Translations under genes and position numbers: made by a program
Shown: one piece after another, positions 26,682-36,051 of the stretch
Position numbering within the stretch: the stretch's first letter is position 1
Layout: each line of letters opens with the position of its first letter
Source of the DNA: a virus
DNA length: 64,000 nucleotides
Direction: 5' to 3' (one strand)
IMG/VR virus record: IMGVR_UViG_3300032223_002232
Coordinates: 105,764-169,763 of that record
Notes under the pieces: model-generated
Seen by the model: only the letters and a program-made list of their open reading frames with translations
Told to the model about the DNA's origin: nothing
The model's database searches: none

Positions 26682-26973
26682 GACAACTTGAAGCTTTTAA
26701 GTAAACTTTAACAGCCATAAAACATCCACACTTAGTGCAACGTTCTTGTGATTTATTAAAAAACTCACAAGAGTTACAAACTTCTTTTCTTTTATTTGCT
26801 TGTTCATCATCAGTTTTAAAAGATTCACCAATAGCAACATTTTTAACAGTTTTTACAACATCTTTACCTAAATTTACTGCCATTTGAGGAATAGATGGAA
26901 ATGTTTTATTAGAAGTTTCTAAATTTCTAATTTTAGTTTGTTGTATTGCTTGTTTTAAAAAATTCTTATCCAT
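26665..26973 (-). CDS. Small zinc-ribbon protein of T4-like phages
   Basis: 102 residues from ATG 26973 (MDKNFLKQAIQQTK); a start 48 nt further upstream would run into the preceding gene. The C-terminal half contains C-x2-C (CNSC), then C-x2-C-x-C (CTKCGC) and a last Cys in SSCPIGKW, a pattern for one or two zinc sites, and the closing C-P-x-G-K-W is a recurring ending of such phage proteins. It follows the hub gene by 4 nt with a late-type ACTAAATAATTTT box before the start. The function is unknown. Confidence 0.65.
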   Translation of the reverse strand: MDKNFLKQAIQQTKIRNLETSNKTFPSIPQMAVNLGKDVVKTVKNVAIGESFKTDDEQANKRKEVCNSCEFFNKSQERCTKCGCFMAVKVYLKASSCPIGKW

Positions 26974-26977
26974 AAAA

Positions 26978-28600
26978 TTATTTAGTATCAATTTGTTCGA
27001 ATATTTTTGAAAAGCTATCAATTTTAACAGCTATGATTTCGGTTTTGTAATCTTCTTGGGTGAATAAATGATTGGTTTTTATAACTAACCATTGACCTAA
27101 AAATCTATCATCAAAGGGATTTGGTTCACCTGCATCAGATCTGTATATATTAATAAATACGCCGGGGGTTCTTATAGTCAAACCTATAGTTTGAAAGGAA
27201 AGTATTTGATTTAAGAATATAGCATCTAAAATCATTTGATTTAATGGTGCAGTTTCTGGTATAAATTGTCCACTAGAACTAAATTCATTTTTTAACATTT
27301 CACCTAATTGTTTTGTTTTATTTAAATTTAAAAGTATTTGTGGACTTAAATTGCTATTATTTTTATATGAATATAACCCCTTTTGAGCAAAAGTTTTTAA
27401 TGTATCAATTACTTTACTAGCAGTATTTTTTGCAAACTTAATTACAAACTCACCAGTAGAATGATTAAAATAATGTAGTGGTGAGTTTGTAATTCTATTA
27501 TCATCTATTGCAACCATTGGTGAAAAACGATATTTTGATATTTTTGATGCAACAGCAGAATAAAAATTTTGAGTATTAGTTGATTCAGTTTCTGGTCCTC
27601 TTGAAACTGGTGGGTTTTTTGCATTAGTACCAATATCTAATTCTAATTTTTCAACACAAATATCTATGGATTTTTCAAAATATTTAGATAATGGTTTTAA
27701 ATGCCAACCTTTATCATCTACAGATCTACCATAATCAAGTATTACTGGATAGCCTTCTTTATCAGTACAACGTGCCAAAACATAAAACATATCTTGTAAC
27801 CCATTTGTGTTAGCAGGTGAATAATAAAGCATTTTATTATCAGCTTTACCAACTTCCCAATTTTCTTCTATAATTTTATTAAATGGAATATTAGGTTTAT
27901 CTATAGTTCCCTTATCATCAAATCCAATTTTAATTTGTTCTGATGATTTTGCATCTTTACCAGCAATAGTTAAAAATTCTTTTAACACATCATTAGGTAT
28001 TAAAGCTGCTTCAGAATCTTTTAATTGATAAGGTTTTTTACCATTACCTAATTTAGTTGAAGCAATAATAGATGTTGACCATTCTAGATTTTTTTCTACT
28101 AATATTTGATACCTTTCATCTATTAATTTATACATTCTTTTTTTATTCTGAGTGTTATTAACATCAATATCAACAACATCAGTAACAATAAAATCGTAAT
28201 TTATTTCCCAATTTTTTCTTGGTTTATCTGATATATTATTGTCTTCTTCTTGAGGATAAAGTTTAATACTAACTTTATTTCTACCATCAGTTCTATCAAT
28301 ATATGGTGCTTTTATTATTTGTGTAACATTAGATTTATCTACACCAGCACTTGCATTATTAGGACTACCTCTTGATATACTTTCAAATTGTGTATTAAGA
28401 GTTAATTGTCCTTTTGTTACCCAATTATGAAGCGATTCATTTATCTCTAAAGAATCGATCATTAAGAATGGCACATAAAAAGGTTGTTCACCTTCAATTG
28501 AATTATACATTACAACTTCAATGTAATATTTTTGATGACCTATTTGTTGTATAGAACCTCTTTTGCTTAAATCTACACTAACATTTGATACATCACTCAT
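26978..28600 (-). CDS. Baseplate hub protein, gp27-like candidate
   Basis: 540 residues. The N-terminus (IEVVMYNSIEGEQPFYVPFLMIDSLEINESLHNW) and an early strand-rich region fit the first barrel of hub proteins. The C-terminal segment GVFINIYRSDAGEPNPFDDRFLGQWLVIKTNHLFTQEDYKTEIIAVKIDSF matches the closing barrel of gp27/VgrG-type hubs, where G-x-W/Y-x-V-x-x-x-x-H-x-F precedes a Y-x-T strand. It is longer than T4 gp27 (391). Its place between the tube-like gene and the baseplate block agrees with a hub joining tube and spike. Confidence 0.6.
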   Translation of the reverse strand: MSDVSNVSVDLSKRGSIQQIGHQKYYIEVVMYNSIEGEQPFYVPFLMIDSLEINESLHNWVTKGQLTLNTQFESISRGSPNNASAGVDKSNVTQIIKAPYIDRTDGRNKVSIKLYPQEEDNNISDKPRKNWEINYDFIVTDVVDIDVNNTQNKKRMYKLIDERYQILVEKNLEWSTSIIASTKLGNGKKPYQLKDSEAALIPNDVLKEFLTIAGKDAKSSEQIKIGFDDKGTIDKPNIPFNKIIEENWEVGKADNKMLYYSPANTNGLQDMFYVLARCTDKEGYPVILDYGRSVDDKGWHLKPLSKYFEKSIDICVEKLELDIGTNAKNPPVSRGPETESTNTQNFYSAVASKISKYRFSPMVAIDDNRITNSPLHYFNHSTGEFVIKFAKNTASKVIDTLKTFAQKGLYSYKNNSNLSPQILLNLNKTKQLGEMLKNEFSSSGQFIPETAPLNQMILDAIFLNQILSFQTIGLTIRTPGVFINIYRSDAGEPNPFDDRFLGQWLVIKTNHLFTQEDYKTEIIAVKIDSFSKIFEQIDTK

Positions 28601-28605
28601 AACAA

Positions 28606-29214
28606 TTAACAGGTAACTTGATTTACATCTTTAATTAAATTAACATTTAATTGATTAAAAACAAATGTAACAGTTGAATTAATTTCAGATGGGTCTTGAT
28701 TTGAAAATTGTATATCAGATAAAGATGTTGGAAATGCGTTAGTATGTTCAAATGATATAATTTTATTATTAAATTCATCTAATCCATAAATTGTAAAGGT
28801 TGAAGTATAATCCGACATTGGATTAGATAATCTGTTTATAACTTCATTTGTTTGTGTTCCATCTGGAACTGTTGTTATGTTTGATAATGATTTTTTTGCA
28901 TCATTAAATAAATTTATCCAATTCCATAATGCCCAATAATTTTTATAACCATTATCAATTAAAAATTTTATATTTAATGGATCATACGCTTGTCTTGTCA
29001 TTGATGATGCTTTATAAACCTGACCACCAAATGCTACATCTATTGCTGGAACATTAATTGGTGATATTGGTGCACCGTATACTGAAAATTGTATAGGATT
29101 TGCATCAAAGTTTGATCCAACAACTGAATCATATTTTGATTTTAAAGCTTTAGGTAAGTCTAAAACCATAATAAATTTATCATTACGAGATCTGTTTAGT
29201 GGTGCTTGTATCAT
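28606..29214 (-). CDS. Tail-tube-like baseplate protein (gp19/gp48/gp54 fold)
   Basis: 202 residues with the tube fold order: NDKFIMVLDLPKALK, IQFSVYGAPISPINVPAIDVAFGGQVYKASSMTRQAYDPLNIKFLIDNGYKNYWALWNWINLFNDA, and closing strands TFTIYGLDEFNNKIISFEHTNAFPTSLSDIQFS. The R-x-x-Y-x-x-L-x-I-x-F-x-I-D element is seen in gp19-type tube proteins. A separate gene encodes the main tube (37757-38299), so this is more likely a tube initiator or adaptor at the hub. It follows terminase by 6 nt, with TATAAAATAAT before its ATG. Confidence 0.6.
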   Translation of the reverse strand: MIQAPLNRSRNDKFIMVLDLPKALKSKYDSVVGSNFDANPIQFSVYGAPISPINVPAIDVAFGGQVYKASSMTRQAYDPLNIKFLIDNGYKNYWALWNWINLFNDAKKSLSNITTVPDGTQTNEVINRLSNPMSDYTSTFTIYGLDEFNNKIISFEHTNAFPTSLSDIQFSNQDPSEINSTVTFVFNQLNVNLIKDVNQVTC

Positions 29215-29220
29215 ATTATT

Positions 29221-31104
29221 TTATATTATAATGGATGGTTTCCATTCTTCTCCATTATATAATTTATCTTTATTATCCATATTATGCTTATCAATTGGTT
29301 CTATTGATGGTGGTTCAACACCAACATTACCCCAATTAGATAACCAATTCATAAGACTAGCAGCATCATCAAGATGCATTGCATCCCTATTATCATATTT
29401 TCCAACAAAAGAATATGTTTTATTAATTAAAATATTTTTCTTCAGACTTGAAACCTGCCCATAAAATAATGGACTTTTTTTAATTAAATCTGAATTATCA
29501 ACCAAAGGTTTTATTTTTAACGGTCTACCCTGATCATCATTTTCAATAATGTTATAATATTTTGAAGCAATAGCTGGATCTAAAATAAATAAACCCCATA
29601 TTAAAGATAAAACTCTATCGTCTAAATCTTCATCTTTTCTTTTACTAAATGTAAAATTTGCATGTCTAACGAAATTACTGAGTTCTAAAAGGGTATCCAT
29701 ATCATATAATTCTAATGCCTTTAAACTATTAGCCCAATATCTAAAATTCGTAACACCCCTGTATCTTGTATTCGTGTGGTTATGTATACCAAAACGATTT
29801 TCTCTATTATAATGTTTACTCATACCATCAAACTGATATGATACAACTGATTCATAATTATGAGTCTGGCATAAAACGTCTAAAACTTGCTGACCATTAT
29901 TATTATTTTCAACAAGGATTGGTGGTCTTCCCCAATCATCAAGAATACCCATAAGTCTTGTTCCAAAATGAAAAGGGCTTATTTGATTTGAAGCATAAAT
30001 TGCAACTTGTTTTATTCTTGTTAAATCTGAAAAATCTAAAACCTGTGCTACTGTATTACTTCTGCCAATACCTTCACTAACGTCAACACCAATAGCATAA
30101 AAACTTTCAGGATTTGGTTCATTAAAAATTTTATAATCACCATTATCCATTACAAGAATTGGCTCTTTACACTGTGCTTTTAATTGCTCAAGCAATTCAG
30201 GATCAATTGCAGTTTTACCTTTTTCATGGAAAACGTTTCCATACTCCTGATCAAAATCTTCTTTAGAACCAATTGCATCTGTAGCATCTTTTTTCCATTG
30301 TTCATCTCTTCCCGGTACTTCCCACCAATCAACTCGTTCTAAGTGCCATTCACTGTTAGGTTCTTGTGATTGTTTATATAAATCATAAAATTTATTATCA
30401 ACACCATTAGGTGTACTAATAATAACTAACTGTGATTTCTTAGAAGATGAAATAATTGGAATAGCTGACTTCCATAATTCTCTCATCAAATCAGGTTGAC
30501 AGTGAGCCATTTCATCAATAATAAGAAGATTACTTGAACTACCACGAGGACCAGCACTTGATGTAGAACTTACTGTAATGGCAGAATCGTTTTCAAGTTG
30601 AAATCCATCTTTTCTCCAAGACTTAACTGATGGTTTCATCCAAAGTGGAAGTTGTTCAAACGCCATTTTAATACGAGCAAAAACTTCCTTTGCAGTGTCT
30701 TCTTTATTTGCAACAATAGTAATTCTCTTATCATTTTGGAAACAAACCATCCAAAGAGCATAGATAGTGATTGTAGTAGTTTTTCCACTCTGACGGCTTG
30801 ATAGCACTACATTAAATCTATTATTAGCAAAAGCTTTTAAAAGACGTTTCTGGTATTTTCTAAGTTCAATTTTTTGTTTACCTTCATCAAGTGTTGTAAT
30901 AAAGAAATAATTTTCAGCAAAATGTAATATTTTTTTGTTACAAGTTTTAATCTCCTCAATCATCTGAGGAGTCCATTTTATTTGAGCATTACCCCTTAAA
31001 AGGTTTTCATTACCTTTAAAGAAATTACCATCGACTAATACATCTTCATTTGATATATTAGCTAGATCAACCTCTTCTACTTCTGTTTTTTTCTTTCGTC
31101 CCAT
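29221..31104 (-). CDS. 17: Terminase large subunit gp17
   Basis: 627 residues (T4: 610). It is the motor that packages DNA into proheads and cuts concatemers. ATPase domain: Q-motif-like region, Walker A SSRQSGKTT at 102-110, Walker B LLIIDEMAH at 193-201, and the coupling motif VIISTPNG near 225. Nuclease domain: YAIGVDVSEGIGRSN (first Asp) near 342, PILVENNNNGQQVLDVL (Glu) near 398, and DLDDRVLSLIWGLF (Asp) near 510, so all three RNase H-fold acidic residues are present. It is preceded by a TAAGTATT late box 5 nt before the ATG that overlaps a divergent late box. Confidence 0.95.
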   Translation of the reverse strand: MGRKKKTEVEEVDLANISNEDVLVDGNFFKGNENLLRGNAQIKWTPQMIEEIKTCNKKILHFAENYFFITTLDEGKQKIELRKYQKRLLKAFANNRFNVVLSSRQSGKTTTITIYALWMVCFQNDKRITIVANKEDTAKEVFARIKMAFEQLPLWMKPSVKSWRKDGFQLENDSAITVSSTSSAGPRGSSSNLLIIDEMAHCQPDLMRELWKSAIPIISSSKKSQLVIISTPNGVDNKFYDLYKQSQEPNSEWHLERVDWWEVPGRDEQWKKDATDAIGSKEDFDQEYGNVFHEKGKTAIDPELLEQLKAQCKEPILVMDNGDYKIFNEPNPESFYAIGVDVSEGIGRSNTVAQVLDFSDLTRIKQVAIYASNQISPFHFGTRLMGILDDWGRPPILVENNNNGQQVLDVLCQTHNYESVVSYQFDGMSKHYNRENRFGIHNHTNTRYRGVTNFRYWANSLKALELYDMDTLLELSNFVRHANFTFSKRKDEDLDDRVLSLIWGLFILDPAIASKYYNIIENDDQGRPLKIKPLVDNSDLIKKSPLFYGQVSSLKKNILINKTYSFVGKYDNRDAMHLDDAASLMNWLSNWGNVGVEPPSIEPIDKHNMDNKDKLYNGEEWKPSIII

Positions 31105-31105
31105 C

Positions 31106-31117
31106 TATAAATACTTA
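31106..31117. promoter_or_regulatory. Overlapping divergent late promoters (terminase / 31125 gene)
   Basis: The 12 bases TATAAATACTTA read TATAAATA on the + strand (31106-31113, 11 nt before the ATG at 31125) and TAAGTATT on the - strand (31110-31117, 5 nt before the terminase ATG at 31104). TATAAATA is the T4 late promoter core. Confidence 0.6.
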
Positions 31118-31124
31118 CTGACAT

Positions 31125-31514
31125 ATGGATATTTTACCTTTAATAGATAACATGTTGTTAAAATTATCTGGTAAAAAAGATAAGATCATACCAATTTTTA
31201 TTAAATGGCCTCTGTATGAATTGGACATTTATGATCAAAAAGGTCTTTGGTTAAATTTTAAAAGAAAATTGAATGAATTAGATCAAAGGAAATTATTATC
31301 ATCACCAACTTTAGAAGAAATTGAAAATTTTTATTATATAAATGCTGATATAGAATTTGAATTAAATTACAGTGATGATTTAGCAAAAAGAAATTTTTTA
31401 TTTAAAGTTAATGATAAAATATATTCTTATGTTATTGGTAAGAAAAATAAAAGATCAAAAAAACTTTTTTATACAAGATTCTTTTTTGATTTAAAAGAAT
31501 TTTTTAATTATTAA
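31125..31514 (+). CDS. Unidentified small late protein opposite the tail genes
   Basis: 129 residues, rich in Lys, Phe, Tyr and Leu, with many aromatic residues (PIFIKWPLYELDIYDQKGLWLNFKRKL, KLFYTRFFFDLKEFFNY). It reads against the surrounding tail operon, from a perfect TATAAATA box, and its last 11 nt overlap the convergent gp53-like gene. No domain is recognised. A late-expressed small basic protein inserted in the terminase/baseplate block could be a morphogenesis or takeover factor; this is a guess from position. Confidence 0.6.
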   Translation: MDILPLIDNMLLKLSGKKDKIIPIFIKWPLYELDIYDQKGLWLNFKRKLNELDQRKLLSSPTLEEIENFYYINADIEFELNYSDDLAKRNFLFKVNDKIYSYVIGKKNKRSKKLFYTRFFFDLKEFFNY

Positions 31515-31860
31515 TTTGTTTATTTAATTCGGTTATAATAGGCCATACATATTGACTCTTTAAAAGTTTCAATTTTGTCCCTAGTTCTGGCATTTCTAAT
31601 GGGTTTGTAATTCTATTATATTCACAAACTAACCACCAAAGATATACTGTATTATAATATTTATAAGATATATTAATCCAAGTATCATTTGGTTCAACGT
31701 AATATATATCCTCAACTGAACTGTCTTGTGCAGGGAAAATATTTATTGATCTTAATAGATTATAAAATTTTGTTTGATCTTTATCTTGATAGATATTGAA
31801 AAAGTTTTCATATCTATATAAAGATAAATTTGGTAATTCTGTAAAGTCTGCTTGTTTCAT
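31504..31860 (-). CDS. 53: Baseplate wedge protein gp53-like
   Basis: 118 residues (T4 gp53: 196). The sequence SSVEDIYYVEPNDTWINISYKYYNTVYLWWLVCEYNRITNP near residues 50-90 fits gp53 and its LysM-like fold: D-T-W-x-x-I-S-x-x-Y-Y, then a Trp-rich helix and N-x-I-x-N-P. The N-terminus NLSLYRYENFFNIYQDKDQTKFYNLLRSI is also typical. gp53 joins baseplate wedges around the hub. It sits 3 nt after the gp48/gp54-like gene. The assignment is by motif pattern and gene context. Confidence 0.72.
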   Translation of the reverse strand: MKQADFTELPNLSLYRYENFFNIYQDKDQTKFYNLLRSINIFPAQDSSVEDIYYVEPNDTWINISYKYYNTVYLWWLVCEYNRITNPLEMPELGTKLKLLKSQYVWPIITELNKQINN

Positions 31861-31863
31861 AAA

Positions 31864-32946
31864 TTATGGTCCTGTTACAACTTGTACACCTTTTGCGATT
31901 GCAGTTTTAGTTTTATCGACACCTTTATTAAAACCTTCAACAGCTGCTCCTTTAGCAAGATTAAAACCTTCCGATAATGATGTTGGTGCATTCGTAATTT
32001 CAATTTTTGAACCGCCCATTGTAGCTCCAAATACATTTGAACTTGGTGAAAGAAGATCTACAAAAGTAATTGTAACTTTATATGCTTCTGGTATTAATAT
32101 TTCTTTAGGACCAAATTGTGCATAATCCCAAAGTTTTCTTGTTGTGCCAATACTATCAACTTTAAATTCACTTACATAGGCTGCTGCCATATATTTTCCA
32201 CCAATTGAACCAGCATCAACTACATATATTTTTGGAGGTAAAAAGGTTAATAATGAAGTTCTTGTCTTCATATTTTGAAATGCAAATAAATTTACAAAAC
32301 TAAAATGATTAAATGCATCTTCTTGTGAAATTGTATTATATAAAGGAAATGATAAAGTTAATGACAATGGTGAACTTCCACCATATTGCATTGTTTGTTC
32401 AAAACCAACTCCGGGCAAAATACCATTAAGAGCACCACCAACAGAAGCACCTATTTTTGCAGCTGTACCTTTTCCACCACTAGATGTAGAATTAAATATA
32501 TCACCAATTGTTGATGCAGGGTTCCATGTATTTCCTACAGCATTTAAATTATCACCATTTTTTAAAAGATATGGCATATTATACCAAAATCCAGTATTAC
32601 TTGCAGCATATAATGAAACATAACTATCTAAACCTTTACCTGATGTTACATTTTTAGCTTGTTTTACAATCTCAAGAAAATTTGCTGCCCATGTACCCAT
32701 TTCAATTTGTTTTTCAGTTATAAAAACACTAGGAACTTCATCAGTACTAGTATAGTTAGACCAACGCATAGTATTAGTAACATCAACTAATCCAGAACCT
32801 TTTGGTTTTAAAATAGTATATGGTTGAGCTAAATTAGAAGCTCCATATGACAATGCTGGGCTTTCTTCAGCAGTAAAATAGTTATTTGATGCAAACGCAC
32901 TCTGTATACCTTGTGCGCCAGATCCAGATTGATTACTAGTATCCAT
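31864..32946 (-). CDS. Baseplate tube-cap protein, gp48/gp54-like candidate
   Basis: 360 residues; T4 gp48 has 364. A Gly/Ser/Ala-rich N-terminal half (TSSGGKGTAAKIGASVGGALNGILPG) precedes a strand-rich domain: SPLSLTLSFPLYNTISQEDAFNHFSFVNLFAFQNM, LTFLPPKIYVVDAG, AYVSEFKVDSIGTTRKLWD and LIPEAYKVTITFVDLLSPSSNVF. The ending (P-E-A-Y-x-V-T-I-T-F-x-D-L) resembles the tube-like C-terminal domain of gp48 and gp54, which start tube polymerisation on the hub. It lies between the tape measure and gp53 genes. Direct homology could not be checked. Confidence 0.55.
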   Translation of the reverse strand: MDTSNQSGSGAQGIQSAFASNNYFTAEESPALSYGASNLAQPYTILKPKGSGLVDVTNTMRWSNYTSTDEVPSVFITEKQIEMGTWAANFLEIVKQAKNVTSGKGLDSYVSLYAASNTGFWYNMPYLLKNGDNLNAVGNTWNPASTIGDIFNSTSSGGKGTAAKIGASVGGALNGILPGVGFEQTMQYGGSSPLSLTLSFPLYNTISQEDAFNHFSFVNLFAFQNMKTRTSLLTFLPPKIYVVDAGSIGGKYMAAAYVSEFKVDSIGTTRKLWDYAQFGPKEILIPEAYKVTITFVDLLSPSSNVFGATMGGSKIEITNAPTSLSEGFNLAKGAAVEGFNKGVDKTKTAIAKGVQVVTGP

Positions 32947-32955
32947 ATATAATAT

Positions 32956-35193
32956 TTAGATAGTAGCCCTTATTCTTTCAGAATTACCCCACCAAGCACT
33001 TCTAGCTGAAGCATTAGGATCTATTTGTGGTGTAAATAAATAATCTTTACTTGAATGAGAACTACCACCGCCACCACCAGAAACCGTAATTGGTATTGGA
33101 TTTTCTTGTGCTTCTTTTAAAACTTCAATTAAAGAATTTACAGCTTTCACTAAGATATTTGTAGATTCTTGCGTTTTTTGCATTATAACATCAGGATCTG
33201 TTGTTTTTGGTGGTCCTTCATCTTTAACTGGTTCATATTTTACATCAGTTTTATCTTCTAATATTTTTGGAGTCTCTTTTGTTGATGGTTCATAATTAAG
33301 ATTTTGTGTTTTATTCTCACCACCAATATCTATTTTACTAAATTTTTCCATTAAACCACTAATACCAGCCATTGGATTTAACATGGAACTTAAATCTAAA
33401 TCATCAGCTTCTGGTGTTTTTTGTTTTATTGGTTCAACTTTTTGTGTTTTTGATGTTTCTTCTGTTTTTTGTGAAGATGTTTGTTGCTGTGTATTTTCAG
33501 TTTGAGATGAATCTGTAACTGGTTGTTGACCAGTAGCTTTAGAAGCTTCTAATGATTTCTTCCTTTTTTCTATTTCATCTTGAGCTAATTGTTGTGGTGT
33601 AACTGCTGGTGGTGTTGCAGGTGTTTCTATAATTTCACCCTTTGAATCCAAAGGTATACCCATGAAATTAGCAATATCTGTTTTTAACCAAGATGGTAAC
33701 CAACTAAACCAACCAAGAATTGCTTTACCAACTTTCTTTTTAATACTATCCATCAATGATGATGCACTAAATTTTGCACCAGCACCAGCATTTGCTGGAG
33801 TTCCAGCTGATAATATATTTTCAAAGAAAGAAGCAATTGGAGCAAATATAGGTATATTTTTCATACCATTTAATCCAATTTGCATACCACCAATATCACC
33901 AGAAATTATGCTTGTTATAAAATCCCATGTTCCAGTAATACCACCAACAAGACTTGCTACGAATGGAACTTTCATTAACATATTACCTAAACCAGTAAAG
34001 ATTCCTGTTAACGCACCTAACTTAGATTTTTGCCCTTCCTCACCTTTAGCACCATCAGATTTATAATCTAAAAAGGCATTTAAAGCAGAAGCACCTAAAG
34101 ATAAAGCAATACCAACGCCCGGTATAAGATCTCCAATACCACCAGCAAAATCTATAACAGAACCAATATAATCACCTTTATTAAATCTATCATATGCAAA
34201 GTAAAAACTAATTAAACTGCCAATTACTGGTATTGCTTTTAATGCAGCAAAACCAACACCTTTAAATAAGCCGCCAGCAATTTTTGGTAATAACTTTTTG
34301 AAAATACCACCACCCTTGGCTGCTGCTGCTGCACCTTCACCAATACCTTCAGCGGCTGGTAAAATCATTTTTATAGCACTTTTAAGGACACTCTCTATCA
34401 AATCACCAAAAGACGTAAAAGCTTTACCTACGAGGCTTGTAATGCCACCAAAGGCTACCTTAAGACCACCCACAGTAAACCATTTACCAATACCTTCTGC
34501 AATTCCTTGAAATTTATCAAGAAAGTCTAATTTAGTTCCTATTGCATTTTCAAGCCAAGGTTTAATTTTATCCCAGAATGCAGTAACAAGTAGTGTAGCA
34601 ATCCCACCGAGAGCTAAAAGCTTACCTATCATACCCAAGAAACCTTCTTGCTTTGTATTTGCAAGAATTTGATCTTGTTTCTCTAATGAATCTTTAAAAT
34701 ACTTTTTAAATTCACCCTGCATCTTTTCGTCAAAACCAACATTCTTCATTATACCTTTAAAGAAAGATTGGGTTTTATCTGAAAATTCTACTTGTTCTAC
34801 TTTAGGACCAAGTGTTTTTTGTTCACCATCTTCCTGTTGAGGTTTTTGTGCATTTTCTAATGACTGAGGTAAAACTGATGCAGCTGGTGTATCTTTGATT
34901 TTATCAATTGGGTTATCTTTTTTAGCCTTATCATCCTTTTTTTGTTGAGGATTATCAGGTAAATCTTTCATATTCAAAGACTCTTTTACCTTTTTTCTAT
35001 ACTGTTCTACATCATTTTTAAATTCTTTTGCTGTCTTATTAAGACCAAGTGGATCAGAAATTGTCTTATCAATATTTTTTATAACACTTGAAAGTTTCTT
35101 AAAAACTTCTTGTTTCAAAGCATCAAACTGCTCACCACCTAATATTTCTAATAGTGACTTTGAATCTAAACCTTGTGTTTCACCTTCTGGCAT
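32956..35193 (-). CDS. 29: Tail length tape measure protein
   Basis: 745 residues (T4 gp29: 590). Charged, helical N-terminal third with Lys/Glu/Gln-rich stretches, a central hydrophobic region with several helices that could cross a membrane (IGKLLALGGIATLLVTAFW, VGFAALKAIPVIGSLISFYFAY, IGDLIPGVGIALSLGASALNAF, MLMKVPFVASLVGGITG) and a long low-complexity, Gln/Thr/Lys-rich C-terminal linker. This layout and the place downstream of two chaperone-like genes and the tube genes are what is expected of a tape measure. The late box TAAGTATA lies 4 nt from the ATG. Confidence 0.75.
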   Translation of the reverse strand: MPEGETQGLDSKSLLEILGGEQFDALKQEVFKKLSSVIKNIDKTISDPLGLNKTAKEFKNDVEQYRKKVKESLNMKDLPDNPQQKKDDKAKKDNPIDKIKDTPAASVLPQSLENAQKPQQEDGEQKTLGPKVEQVEFSDKTQSFFKGIMKNVGFDEKMQGEFKKYFKDSLEKQDQILANTKQEGFLGMIGKLLALGGIATLLVTAFWDKIKPWLENAIGTKLDFLDKFQGIAEGIGKWFTVGGLKVAFGGITSLVGKAFTSFGDLIESVLKSAIKMILPAAEGIGEGAAAAAKGGGIFKKLLPKIAGGLFKGVGFAALKAIPVIGSLISFYFAYDRFNKGDYIGSVIDFAGGIGDLIPGVGIALSLGASALNAFLDYKSDGAKGEEGQKSKLGALTGIFTGLGNMLMKVPFVASLVGGITGTWDFITSIISGDIGGMQIGLNGMKNIPIFAPIASFFENILSAGTPANAGAGAKFSASSLMDSIKKKVGKAILGWFSWLPSWLKTDIANFMGIPLDSKGEIIETPATPPAVTPQQLAQDEIEKRKKSLEASKATGQQPVTDSSQTENTQQQTSSQKTEETSKTQKVEPIKQKTPEADDLDLSSMLNPMAGISGLMEKFSKIDIGGENKTQNLNYEPSTKETPKILEDKTDVKYEPVKDEGPPKTTDPDVIMQKTQESTNILVKAVNSLIEVLKEAQENPIPITVSGGGGGSSHSSKDYLFTPQIDPNASARSAWWGNSERIRATI

Positions 35194-35197
35194 ATAG

Positions 35198-35205
35198 TAT
35201 ACTTA
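35198..35205 (-). promoter_or_regulatory. Late promoter box for the tape measure gene
   Basis: On the - strand TAAGTATA ends 4 nt before the ATG at 35193, in the short gap after the upstream stop. Confidence 0.5.
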
Positions 35206-35227
35206 TTATACTATATTAAAATTTAAC

Positions 35228-36043
35228 TTAATTTAAAAAGAGTAAACTATCAATAGAAATAGTCTTTTTATAATCATCTTGGGTTACAGTAAGAACTTCA
35301 TCCAACTCTTTCTTCCAAGATGATATCTTTTCCAAGATTTTCTGTAATAAACCACTTGGTAACTTTTCAACAACACCAACTCTTTGTTTGAAAGACATAC
35401 TATCAAAATCAACTTCACTATCATTAATCCAGATTTTACTGATATACTTTGAAGTTTCGCCTATAAATGCGGCAGTAATTATATTCTGAACATCTTGATT
35501 TGTTTTAATATCTTCTGTCTTTTTATTCTTTTTAAATTCAGTATCATAATCTAATTCTATTTTTAAATTAGGATATCTAACTTCAGCTTTTAATGTAACT
35601 TTATCATTAATAAGATCTAAAATCACATTTTGTGGTGTTTGATATGTGCGAAATTTATTTATAACATCTTCAACATTAATAATACCAATAACTTCAGATT
35701 TCTCATCAAATACTATTTTTAATTCATTTGATATTTGACCTTTAAGTTGCAAAGCAATACAAGCTTTATCGCTTATCGTAAGAGTATCAATTACATCATT
35801 ACCTTCATCATGAATTAAATTATCTTTTAAAATATTATAAAATGCATTAGAAAAACCTAAATTATAAACAGATGTATCCATAGCAGCACCCAATAGTTCT
35901 TTCTGTTGTTTGGCATTTATCTCTTTAAAAGTAAGAGTATTATTCTTGGATGGAACATATGCATCAACTGTAAATGCATTAGATACATCGTTTAATGTAT
36001 TAATAGCTTGATTAAAATCCAAAATGTTAATTTCTTCTGTCAT
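35228..36043 (-). CDS. Baseplate hub assembly/tail chaperone-type protein (gp26-like candidate)
   Basis: 271 residues. TVDAYVPSKNNTLTFKEINAKQQKELLGAAMDTSVYNLGFSNAFYNIL followed by TLTISDKACIALQLKGQISNELK matches the pattern of the T4 baseplate (gp26) family: basic beta strands, a K-Q-Q-K-x-L-L helix, then an acidic D-K/R-x-x-I-x-L-x-L-R strand. The C-terminal part is helical and acidic. With the next gene upstream it occupies the place, before the tape measure, where tail assembly chaperones are encoded in other phages. A CATAAATAATCAC box precedes the ATG. Confidence 0.55.
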   Translation of the reverse strand: MTEEINILDFNQAINTLNDVSNAFTVDAYVPSKNNTLTFKEINAKQQKELLGAAMDTSVYNLGFSNAFYNILKDNLIHDEGNDVIDTLTISDKACIALQLKGQISNELKIVFDEKSEVIGIINVEDVINKFRTYQTPQNVILDLINDKVTLKAEVRYPNLKIELDYDTEFKKNKKTEDIKTNQDVQNIITAAFIGETSKYISKIWINDSEVDFDSMSFKQRVGVVEKLPSGLLQKILEKISSWKKELDEVLTVTQDDYKKTISIDSLLFLN

Positions 36044-36051
36044 GTGATTAT

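Noticed and set aside
33662-34510. Open + strand frames opposite the tape measure gene
   Set aside because: They lie entirely inside the long tape measure frame, and their Ala/Pro/Ile composition is what antisense reading of Gly/Lys/Ala-rich coding would give.
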